Position numbers and translations under genes: made by a program. Positions 1 to 5,912 of a stretch of DNA of 5,960 nucleotides are shown here, in pieces. The first letter of the stretch is position 1. Each line of letters begins with the position of its first letter. Origin of the DNA: Bacillota bacterium (GTDB taxonomy: Bacteria > Bacillota > Clostridia > Lachnospirales > Lachnospiraceae); assembly GCA_023424235.1 (NCBI GenBank), contig JAFAEB010000153.1, positions 1 to 5,960 on the forward strand, in the 5' to 3' direction. The notes below the pieces were generated by a model. It was given only the letters and a program-made list of their open reading frames with translations. It did not search any database and had not been told where the DNA came from.

Positions 1-72
1 GTGTTACTGGTGGTGTTACTGGTGGTGTTACTGGTGGTGTTACTGGTGGATCTACTGGTGGATCTACTGGAT
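1..72 (-). repeat. 12-bp tandem repeat encoding a PPVT/PPVD linker
   Basis: Plus-strand unit GTGTTACTGGTG occurs four times perfectly (1-48), followed by two variants with GATCTACTGG (49-72). On the minus strand each unit encodes Pro-Pro-Val-Thr, or with Asp in the variants. The array reaches the window edge, so the copy number is unknown. It forms an extended proline-rich linker after the InlB-type domain. Confidence 0.95.
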
Positions 73-3000
73 CCTCAGGAGTTGAAATGGTTGAATATAT
101 TGCTTTAATTAAAGCAGATGTTTTACCCATAATAAAATTCGTATTTTGCATTGCAATATTTTCTATCTGTCCATCACCAGATACAAGCACCCATTGTTCA
201 AACTTCATTCCACTAGGTGGGGTATCTGCTGTAATCGAAACTACTTCACCTTCTTTATACTCTCCGCTTCCACTTCCACTAGCTACTCCTAGTGTATATT
301 TTTCTACTAAACCAACTACCTTAATATCATCATAATATACAGAAGTTGAAGTGAAGTATTTACTCATACCAAGCCAGATTTTAGCACTTACTGCTCCTTC
401 AGGTACTGGAACAATCGCTTCTATCTCTCTCCATTCATCACTTGTAGTTCGAACGTGAATTATATTGACACCATCAATATCTTGCCCTACCTGATTACCA
501 TTAGCGTCATAATAACGCATCATTAAGGTAGAACTACCATTAGGAAGTAACATACGAACACTTGCTTTATGAGCTTTTACCTCAGGAATTAAAGTTATTG
601 GATCTGATACCATAAATATATTTTCTGTAGTTGAATTATCTACAATTTTTAAACTGTAATTACCTTCATATTTTTTATTTTGGTCTATTTGATAAGAGCA
701 TGATGTCCAAGGACCACCCCATGAAGTCCAACCTGGAATTATATTAAGGTTATCTTCAAGAGAAGCATTAGGGACGCTTAGTGTAACTGGTGTACTATTT
801 CCTGAAGAAAGTGATTTAAAGGAAACGTTAGTAAAATAAGCATGTTCTGTCATATAAAAAGGAGAGATACCAAACCATACTTCAGCAGTTACTGCACCAC
901 TAGGAGCATTATCCTTATAATCTAAATGTTGCCATTTACCTTGACCAGTAGTAATACTCACGCCATTTGACATTGTTCCAGTAACAGCTGGTATTGCATT
1001 CCCGTCTATGTTATAGTATTTTACATATATACTACAACGATTTGGTTGTGTAGTGGCTTTACCATCTTTATCAGTTCCTGTTACACTGCTACTATTTAAG
1101 AATAGATCTAATTTTAGATTATAAGATGTCCCTGCTGTAACATTCATTTTATCACTTATCAGAACTACACCTGCAGCCGCAGAATTATCAGTAAATTTAC
1201 CACTGTTAACCCCTTCGCCGATTTCTCCATTTGGACCTGGTGCTTTATCTACAATAACATCTGCTAATGATGGGTTAGACTGATCTCTTTTTGTCCAATT
1301 AGTTAATCCATTATTAAAATCACCATTTATTAGAAGTTCATCATTAGGAACTACATGATTACTTATCATCGTAAATGTATCAAAATATGCAAATTCACTA
1401 CTGGAAGCCGTAATACGGGCCATTGTAGCTCCAACAGGTGCGGTTCCACTTACTACAACCTTTTCCCATGTATTTACAGTGTTCGTACTAGCACTCTCAC
1501 TTCCTAGAGATGTACCTGTATTATCAAAGAATTCTACAGATAGGATTGCAGAACCACTCACTGCTTTTACATCAATTGCCGATCCACTCACTGCATCAAC
1601 ACTAATTGCTGATCCACTTACTGCATATACATGAGCATTCACTTCATAAGCTCCACCTGATTGAACATTCACGATATTAGCAGAAGTAGCCATACCACCA
1701 TTTACTAATATGGAGTATTTACCATCATACTTTTGCTCTTCAGAAAGGACAGCGTTTTCTGTACTCCATCCAGAAAGTTCACTATAAAATGTCTCAAATC
1801 CATTATTTAATACCGAAGTTGGATATTCTACTGTTTTAGGAGGTTCTTGTACCCAACCACCATCAATTACTTGTATCATTTTTAGATTCGTTGTACCGTT
1901 ATCTAAAAAATATACATTTTGTCTTCCTTCACTATCATAAGCAAGTTCAATAAAATCAACTTCTTTACCACCAACTGGCAGTGTCACATGATCCCAATTT
2001 TCACTTTTATAATCTACAACTGTCATTTTACCTGCAATGTCAGTATACATAAGACCATCATCACCAAACTTTATATGAACAGGTCTCCACATGCCTCGAT
2101 TAGAGATTTCTGGATATATGTTTTTATATTTAGCAACTTTGTTGTTTACCGTATCCCAAGTAAATAAAATTCCGTCAGCTACTCCCCACAGATTTCCATC
2201 CTCATCAAAGGTAAGTCCACTAATCATCGGAGTATTAAGTCCGGGAATGTCTAGGGTATATTCACCTAATTTTCTTTCTTCCTCTATATCCCAGGTAAAA
2301 ATTTTAGGTGGTTCTGTCGGTAGAATTGGGGAGCCTACATCAATACCTAATCCACCTTTGGTAGATGTAGAACCAAAAATTATACTATCCTTTTTTGCTA
2401 ATCCTACAATACTCTGTTTATCCACTACATTTTTATAAACCTTTTGAGTACCATCAGCTGGATTATAAATTGCAAGCGCACCACCTGTTTTACCATAGTC
2501 AGGAATTGTTCCTATTAAAAGTAATTCATCGTCATATTTCATTATATAAGGGCGATCTTGCTCATAATCTTTTTTCATCTCAAATAAATTAGTAAATTTA
2601 CCAGCTTCGTTTGTATTCATTGACTGAATAGAAGCACCAGGATATATACCAAAATATATTGTATTATCCTTACCTGCAATAATACCCTCTGCTTGCCCCT
2701 GATTATAATGTATAATTTCACCACTCTTAGGATTATATTGTACTCCCTTAGGGCCTCCAGGATAAGTCGTCATATAAAGATTACCGTCATTGCCTGCAGC
2801 TAAGTTATGTAATCCAAGTGGTGCTCCCATTACAGAGACTGCAGTACGGCTCGTTGTTTTTGTAGTTATATCCATATATACAATTTCTCCACCACGAGAA
2901 AGTGTTAATACCACTGGATTACCATCCTTTAGAATTACGGTTCCTCCACGTAGGCCAGATGGATATTTTGTAATTTTCTCTTTAACCTCTAATGTTTTAT

Positions 3001-4009
3001 GATTTATTTCCATCAAATGACGATCATGAATAACATATGCATAGTCTCCATATACAGGAAGATGAGTGAAATTCCATACACCAAAATCATAACCCTCATC
3101 ATCTTTAACACCATCCATATGAATTACTTTATCATCCCATTGCTGCGTGTCTATATGATAAAATAAAAGAGCATCTTTTTTACCATTATCCACATGGGCC
3201 ATTAAAGTATTTCCTGCAATACCCATACTATAAACATATTGTACTACACCCTCCGAAGGATCCTTTTTAATTCGTTCATGAAGTTTATCCGGTGTAATAT
3301 CTATTATTTTATTTTGATTCTTTAAATCCATTACATGAACTTTAGCAGCTAAACCTATACCTAAGTATAATTTACCATCCTTATAAGCCATAGAGCGTAC
3401 ATAATCGCTTTTACCCACTGGATCAGCTTCACCTAGATCTTCAAGGATTTTGCTACTTGCATTGTATTTAACCACATGTGCACCACCAGCTTTATATGTT
3501 CCAAAATAAACATTGCCATATTCATCACTAGCGGTACTCCATACTTGATGACCATCTAATACCGTACCAATTTTTTGAACACCCATTGTTACAGGATCGT
3601 ACACATACAGAACTCCTTTATCACCAGCTACATAGATTTTACCGTCCATAGTAACCTGATGTGCATATGCTGTTCCAACTCCAGGCATTTCTTCTAAATC
3701 CACTCTTAAATTACGTTCCACGTCCACAACACTAAATAAATCACCAACTGATGCTACATAGGCATATAAGCGGCCTTCATAGGTATTAAATACAGCTGCA
3801 GGAACATTTGGAGTCCCTACCATTGGACCTAAGTCTTCTACCGCTTTGAACCCCCTCCCTTTTAAAGTAGCCATTACAACCTCAGAATTTTCACTTTTTG
3901 CATAACTCTTAGGTGCTTGTACTAATGGAAGCATCATAATACCAGCCATACAAATAGAAATAAAGCGTGTTGCATGTTTTCGAGAGCGTTTCAATCTCTT
4001 GTTTTGCAT
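1..4009 (-). CDS. Large secreted protein: propeller blades, three CBM-like modules, InlB-type repeat (3' end outside window)
   Basis: The minus frame from ATG at 4007-4009 is open for 1336 codons with no stop and runs off the left edge. GGGAGG at 4015-4020, 5 nt before the ATG, fixes the start. Residues 1-37 form a signal peptide: a basic n-region (KRLKRSRKH), a hydrophobic core (FISICMAGIMMLPLV) and a likely cleavage after SYA. Fourteen propeller-type blade motifs follow (about 77-714), then three jelly-roll modules resembling CBM4/9-type domains (about 730-1234), an InlB-B-like repeat (about 1237-1306) and a PPV[T/D] linker. Sec export and carbohydrate or cell-surface binding are therefore likely. 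No hydrolase or lyase signature was recognised, so enzymatic activity is unproven. The two-propeller layout recalls GH74 xyloglucanases, but I see no GH74 motifs. The missing C-terminus could hold SLH, sortase or other anchoring or catalytic modules. The gene is divergent from the AraC-type regulator at 4549, which is a plausible controller. Gene name unknown. Confidence 0.93.
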   Translation of the reverse strand, partial: MQNKRLKRSRKHATRFISICMAGIMMLPLVQAPKSYAKSENSEVVMATLKGRGFKAVEDLGPMVGTPNVPAAVFNTYEGRLYAYVASVGDLFSVVDVERNLRVDLEEMPGVGTAYAHQVTMDGKIYVAGDKGVLYVYDPVTMGVQKIGTVLDGHQVWSTASDEYGNVYFGTYKAGGAHVVKYNASSKILEDLGEADPVGKSDYVRSMAYKDGKLYLGIGLAAKVHVMDLKNQNKIIDITPDKLHERIKKDPSEGVVQYVYSMGIAGNTLMAHVDNGKKDALLFYHIDTQQWDDKVIHMDGVKDDEGYDFGVWNFTHLPVYGDYAYVIHDRHLMEINHKTLEVKEKITKYPSGLRGGTVILKDGNPVVLTLSRGGEIVYMDITTKTTSRTAVSVMGAPLGLHNLAAGNDGNLYMTTYPGGPKGVQYNPKSGEIIHYNQGQAEGIIAGKDNTIYFGIYPGASIQSMNTNEAGKFTNLFEMKKDYEQDRPYIMKYDDELLLIGTIPDYGKTGGALAIYNPADGTQKVYKNVVDKQSIVGLAKKDSIIFGSTSTKGGLGIDVGSPILPTEPPKIFTWDIEEERKLGEYTLDIPGLNTPMISGLTFDEDGNLWGVADGILFTWDTVNNKVAKYKNIYPEISNRGMWRPVHIKFGDDGLMYTDIAGKMTVVDYKSENWDHVTLPVGGKEVDFIELAYDSEGRQNVYFLDNGTTNLKMIQVIDGGWVQEPPKTVEYPTSVLNNGFETFYSELSGWSTENAVLSEEQKYDGKYSILVNGGMATSANIVNVQSGGAYEVNAHVYAVSGSAISVDAVSGSAIDVKAVSGSAILSVEFFDNTGTSLGSESASTNTVNTWEKVVVSGTAPVGATMARITASSSEFAYFDTFTMISNHVVPNDELLINGDFNNGLTNWTKRDQSNPSLADVIVDKAPGPNGEIGEGVNSGKFTDNSAAAGVVLISDKMNVTAGTSYNLKLDLFLNSSSVTGTDKDGKATTQPNRCSIYVKYYNIDGNAIPAVTGTMSNGVSITTGQGKWQHLDYKDNAPSGAVTAEVWFGISPFYMTEHAYFTNVSFKSLSSGNSTPVTLSVPNASLEDNLNIIPGWTSWGGPWTSCSYQIDQNKKYEGNYSLKIVDNSTTENIFMVSDPITLIPEVKAHKASVRMLLPNGSSTLMMRYYDANGNQVGQDIDGVNIIHVRTTSDEWREIEAIVPVPEGAVSAKIWLGMSKYFTSTSVYYDDIKVVGLVEKYTLGVASGSGSGEYKEGEVVSITADTPPSGMKFEQWVLVSGDGQIENIAMQNTNFIMGKTSALIKAIYSTISTPEDPVDPPVDPPVTPPVTPPVTPPVT
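92..301 (-). other. InlB-B-type (divergent bacterial repeat) domain
   Basis: Residues about 1237-1306 show the pattern YTLGVASGSGSGEY-KEGEVVSITAD-PPSGMKFEQWV...NFIMGKTSALIKAIY. The Y-T-L..G.GSG, EG..V.I.AD, G..F..W and F.M......A.Y elements are those of the InlB B-repeat family found in cell-surface proteins of Firmicutes. It probably acts as a spacer or adhesion domain between the binding modules and the Pro-rich linker. Confidence 0.75.
308..793 (-). other. Third CBM-like jelly-roll module
   Basis: Residues about 1073-1234 start with VPNASLED...IPGWTSWGG, contain YEGNYSLKIVD and WREIEAIVPVPEGA, and end with VYYDDIKVVGL, a standard closing strand of CBM4/9-like jelly rolls. The three modules are clearly diverged from one another, so they are not a recent duplication. 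Confidence 0.65.
809..1342 (-). other. Second CBM-like jelly-roll module
   Basis: Residues about 890-1067 open with LLINGDFNNGLTNWT, the N-G-D/F...W entry seen in CBM4/9/22-type modules. They pass through a central VTAGTSYNLKLDLFL strand and close with HAYFTNVSF, where the usual Asp of the last strand is replaced by Thr-Asn. It is the longest of the three modules because of loops around the TGTDKDGKATTQPN stretch. Confidence 0.6.
1355..1822 (-). other. First CBM-like jelly-roll module, carrying a triplicated VSGSA segment
   Basis: Residues about 730-885 begin with the typical LNNGFE...LSGW entry of CBM4/9-type modules and end with FAYFDTFTM, matching the usual terminal strand with a calcium-site-like Asp. 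Within it, VSGSAISVDA, VSGSAIDVKA and VSGSAILSVE follow one another at residues 797-826, so the module is about 20 residues longer than an equivalent with one copy. Sugar binding is known for similar folds. Specificity cannot be read from the sequence. Confidence 0.65.
1545..1634 (-). repeat. In-frame 30-bp triplicate repeat inside the first CBM-like module
   Basis: Three adjacent 30-bp units at 1545-1574, 1575-1604 and 1605-1634 share a core close to ATTGCNGATCCACTCACTGC and diverge in their last ten bases. Each encodes one Val-Ser-Gly-Ser-Ala-Ile decapeptide. The unit is a multiple of three, so the reading frame is kept. Confidence 0.9.
1868..3781 (-). other. Fourteen-blade beta-propeller region of the secreted protein
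   Basis: Fourteen copies of a blade-like pattern, roughly [D/E]-G-x-hydrophobic-Y-x-G followed by h-x-x-Y/D, begin near residues 77, 121, 162, 210, 265, 320, 361, 407, 447, 492, 540, 603, 650 and 693. Examples are MDGKIYVAGDKGVLYVYD, EYGNVYFGTYKAGG, KDGKLYLGIG, NDGNLYMTTYPGG and EDGNLWGVADGILFTWD. Spacing is mostly 40-55 residues. The eleventh unit is longer because of a Gly/Pro-rich loop (GGLGIDVGSPILPTEPP). The count fits two seven-bladed propellers, but the split is inferred. The pattern is closest in style to PQQ/Kelch/NHL-like propellers, with no specific family identified. Confidence 0.75.
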
Positions 4010-4190
4010 AATATCCTCCCTTTCATAAAATAGTTAGGCATTTACACCCTTAATCAGAATCTGGAATATTGCCTTTTTCCTGCTACCTTGTATATAAGCA
4101 ATCATCAAGACACGAATTGCCTATATGGTGGATATGCTTTCTACCTTCATCTATTGTCCCCCAATGCTTTAGTCATGTTGCACATACCAC
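4010..4190 (-). other. Putative 5' leader of the secreted-protein gene
   Basis: If the promoter proposed at 4198-4226 is right, the transcript carries a leader of about 180 nt. It contains a small possible stem (GCAAT...ATTGC, about 4097-4119) and two overlapping nine-codon ORFs (4176-4147 and 4150-4121). I recognise no riboswitch class: the c-di-GMP-I consensus was looked for and not found. Confidence 0.25.
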
Positions 4191-4197
4191 TATGTTT

Positions 4198-4226
4198 ATT
4201 TTATTAATTATTTGTGTAAATTAAAA
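4198..4226 (-). promoter_or_regulatory. Possible promoter of the secreted-protein gene
   Basis: On the minus strand TAAAAT (4203-4198) matches five of six bases of the -10 consensus. It lies 17 bp downstream of TTTTAA (4226-4221), a poor -35. A weak -35 is common at promoters that need an activator, and a TTGCTA direct repeat lies just upstream. The region is very AT-rich, so chance matches are frequent. Confidence 0.3.
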
Positions 4227-4235
4227 CTAACCCTT

Positions 4236-4267
4236 TTGCTAATAAATGCAACTAGATTGCTATATTT
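4236..4267 (+). promoter_or_regulatory. TTGCTA direct repeat with 21-bp spacing, candidate AraC-type operator
   Basis: TTGCTA occurs at 4236-4241 and again at 4257-4262, start to start 21 bp, which is two helical turns. AraC-family dimers typically bind direct half-sites with about this spacing. The pair ends about 10 bp upstream of the proposed -35 of the secreted-protein gene, a position expected for an activator. The same hexamer begins the 12-bp repeats before the regulator gene. Confidence 0.3.
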
Positions 4268-4278
4268 CTAAAATAAAT

Positions 4279-4308
4279 TGATTAATCAGTTAAATACATA
4301 CATATGTA
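4279..4308. promoter_or_regulatory. Two perfect 10-bp palindromes, centres 20 bp apart
   Basis: TGATTAATCA (4279-4288) and TACATATGTA (4299-4308) are each perfectly self-complementary, and their centres are exactly 20 bp apart. They could be operator sites for a dimeric regulator, but they are different sequences in AT-rich DNA and may be coincidental. Confidence 0.2.
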
Positions 4309-4428
4309 ACAAAATATAAGTGAATTTTCTTCCTATGAGCTTGAAACTATATTGCTTTTTTTATCATTCTATGGCACAATCAACTATGTAATTCTATATA
4401 AACTTTTACTTTTAATATACTTTTTAAT

Positions 4429-4512
4429 TTGCTATTTAATTTGCTATTTAACTTGCTATTTAACTTGCTATTTAATTTTAACTTGCCTTTTAAATTGCTA
4501 TTAACTTGATTT
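4429..4512 (+). repeat. 12-bp TTGCTATTTAA repeat cluster upstream of the regulator gene
   Basis: TTGCTATTTAAY starts at 4429, 4441, 4453 and 4465 with exact 12-bp period. Diverged copies follow at 4483 (TTGCCTTTTAAA), 4495 (TTGCTATTAAC) and 4506 (TTGATTTTA). The cluster ends about 37 bp before the regulator start codon, so it overlaps the likely promoter region. It could be a multi-site operator or simple slippage-generated DNA. Confidence 0.8.
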
Positions 4513-4548
4513 TAGTTTTGTGGATATTAAAAGAATAGGAAGGTCGTT

Positions 4549-5361
4549 ATGAAAAATTTTGTCTATGAACTTCACGCATTTAGAGAACTTGATTTTCCAA
4601 TGATTTTTGATTTTTACCATATGAACTCATCATTCAATGAAGTTTTTTATCATTGGCATATTGATATTGAACTATTATACTTTATATCTGGTAGTGCTGA
4701 AATCACAATAAATGGAGATGTTCTAATAGCTAAGGCTGGAGATGTAATAATAATAAACTCGAATCATATCCATTACATAAAATTACTGGGGGAAGAGTGT
4801 GAGTATTATTGTCTTATTATGGACCATAACTTTTGTCGTGAAATAGGTTTTGATATTACAAAAACTATTTTTTCTGAAAAGACAAGTGATAGTGAGATAA
4901 TTAATATATTTAATATAATGATTCGTGAATCGACTAATAAGCAACTTCACTGGAAAAAAGCGATACGTGCTCTAGGTATTACTATGAATATTTTACTGTA
5001 TCGAAATCAGATAATAGCGAATAAGGAAAGGATTTTAAATAAAAACAAGTCTGAGTTAGTTAAGATGGCTATTGAATTTATCAATAAAAATTTAACTAAT
5101 GAATTTTGCTTAGATGATATTGCTACAGAATTATGCATAAGTAAATACTACTTTTGCCGAATTTTTAAAGACATAACAGGACAAACCCTAAAGGAGTATC
5201 TTCTTACTCTTCGATGCCTTCATGCTAGAACACTTTTACAAAAGGGGAATATAAATATAATCGAATGTGCTCAAATGTGTGGTTTTAATAATTCTTCTTA
5301 TTTTTCAAAATGTTATAAAAATCAATTCGGATATCTTCCATCTTATGAATTAAAGAAATAA
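4549..5361 (+). CDS. AraC-family transcriptional regulator with N-terminal cupin domain
   Basis: This 270-residue protein has the normal length of the cupin-AraC class. The N-terminal cupin shows H35-W36-H37...E41, G64-D65 and N72-H73-I74-H75, the pattern of an effector-binding barrel; ligands in this class are often sugars. The C-terminal DNA-binding domain has two helix-turn-helix units: LDDIATELCISKYYFCRIFK (188-207) and IECAQMCGFNNSSYFSKCYK (238-257), followed by FGYLPSYE in place of the common G-x-[ST]P-x-x-[YF]R ending. AGGAAGG at 4537-4543, 5 nt before the ATG, supports the start. It is cytoplasmic and divergent from the secreted protein, so it likely regulates that gene and perhaps itself. 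It contains ten cysteines, which is many, but no metal-binding cluster is obvious. Its specific ligand and name are not determinable. Confidence 0.95.
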   Translation: MKNFVYELHAFRELDFPMIFDFYHMNSSFNEVFYHWHIDIELLYFISGSAEITINGDVLIAKAGDVIIINSNHIHYIKLLGEECEYYCLIMDHNFCREIGFDITKTIFSEKTSDSEIINIFNIMIRESTNKQLHWKKAIRALGITMNILLYRNQIIANKERILNKNKSELVKMAIEFINKNLTNEFCLDDIATELCISKYYFCRIFKDITGQTLKEYLLTLRCLHARTLLQKGNINIIECAQMCGFNNSSYFSKCYKNQFGYLPSYELKK

Positions 5362-5384
5362 TTGAATCTAATATATAAAAACAT

Positions 5385-5450
5385 AAAAAACACCATATCT
5401 AATATAAGAAAAAGATTATTTTTCTAATATGTTAGATACCGTGTTTTTTT
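5385..5450 (+). terminator. Strong intrinsic terminator after the regulator, probably bidirectional
   Basis: AAAAAACAC (5385-5393) pairs with GTGTTTTTTT (5441-5450), TATCTAA (5396-5402) with TTAGATA (5432-5438), and AGAAAAA with TTTTTCT around a GATTA loop (5413-5417), with small mismatches or bulges. It lies 23 bp after the stop codon. Because the outer arm is A-rich on the left and T-rich on the right, it can also end leftward transcription from the rRNA side. Confidence 0.9.
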
Positions 5451-5529
5451 ATTATTACAATAGTTAGTATCTACGACTCTAAATACATAAATGTCACACA
5501 AGCTATGATTTAAATATCAAAACACAGAA
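5451..5529. other. Short spacer with no recognisable feature
   Basis: AT-rich sequence between the regulator terminator and the membrane-protein remnant. No ORF, RNA gene or repeat is apparent. Confidence 0.5.
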
Positions 5530-5656
5530 TTACTCAGCTTCTCTTAACCTATCCACAACACTTTGTTTACTCGTTAATTTATATAAGATAAGAGGAACTA
5601 AGATTCCTAATAACAAAAATATAGGAAATACACATTAAATTGGAAGCAATATTCAT
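5530..5656 (-). pseudogene. Frameshifted remnant of a small single-span membrane protein
   Basis: On the minus strand the frame ending at TAA 5532-5530 encodes 32 residues with a convincing membrane segment, FPIFLLLGILVPLILY, followed by the charged tail KLTSKQSVVDRLREAE. Upstream this frame hits a stop at 5637. An ATG at 5656 in another frame encodes MNIASNLMC and would join it if one base were removed, giving a protein of about 41 residues. A GGAGGT at 5690-5685 lies too far from that ATG, but would suit an initiator near 5678, where ATT now stands. So the gene looks doubly damaged, or it is the tail of a larger lost gene. The family was not recognised. Confidence 0.4.
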
Positions 5657-5730
5657 ATAAATTCTCTTTATATCAATTATCTTTACCTCCATTAATCAAT
5701 ATATCGAATCAAAGTAGAAAAAGAGTTAAC

Positions 5731-5755
5731 AAAAAAGGTTTACTAAGAGGTAACC
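5731..5755 (-). terminator. Second tandem terminator downstream of the rRNA operon
   Basis: On the minus strand GGTTAC pairs with GTAAACC (one bulged A) around a short loop, followed by TTTTTT (5736-5731). It shares AGGAAGGTTACC with the stronger hairpin at 5771-5803, so the two look like diverged copies. It would catch read-through from the first. Confidence 0.65.
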
Positions 5756-5770
5756 TTCCTATATATTATG

Positions 5771-5803
5771 AAAAAACAAAAAGGCTACCCACTGGGTAAC
5801 CTT
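5771..5803 (-). terminator. Intrinsic terminator of the rRNA operon
   Basis: On the minus strand GGTTACCC (5801-5794) and GGGTAGCC (5790-5783) form an 8-bp stem with one G-U pair and an AGT loop, followed by TTTTTGTTTTTT (5782-5771). It lies about 110 bp after the 23S end and is a textbook rho-independent terminator. Confidence 0.9.
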
Positions 5804-5912
5804 CCTTATACCTTAAAAACTACACATATTTATATTTAATTCATCATCAAATGTTCTTATTCTCACTGTACACCTTAAGTTTCTTATTTCTAAGACCTTA
5901 TTCTGTACTTAT
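5804..5912 (-). other. 23S-to-terminator spacer, without 5S or tRNA
   Basis: AT-rich rRNA trailer of about 110 bp. It is roughly the length of a 5S gene, but I see none of the conserved 5S segments (such as CCGAACACAG) and no tRNA cloverleaf or CCA end. It is probably a transcribed trailer. Confidence 0.6.

Noticed and set aside
1..72. CRISPR-like array at the left edge
   Set aside because: The units are contiguous 12-mers without spacers and stay in frame with the coding sequence, so they are a coding linker repeat.
87..3002. Several plus-strand ORFs of 65-115 codons within 87-335, 1919-2592 and 2790-3002
   Set aside because: They are antisense to the continuous 1336-codon minus frame, lack convincing ribosome sites and domain-like composition, and are shadows of it.
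77..3781. GH74 xyloglucanase assignment for the propeller region
   Set aside because: The size and two-propeller count are similar, but the blade motifs and the N-terminal GH74 signature are not present in what I can read.
4010..4190. Riboswitch (c-di-GMP-I or similar) in the leader of the secreted-protein gene
   Set aside because: The conserved core segments are absent; only short generic stems are visible.
4341..4402. Promoter for the regulator: TTGAAA (4341) with TATCAT (4362), or TATAAA at 4397
   Set aside because: The first has a 15-bp spacer and the second has no acceptable -35. In DNA this AT-rich neither stands out, so no promoter was called.
5804..5912. 5S rRNA or tRNA after 23S
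   Set aside because: No conserved 5S loop sequences, no cloverleaf and no CCA; the stretch is plain AT-rich trailer.
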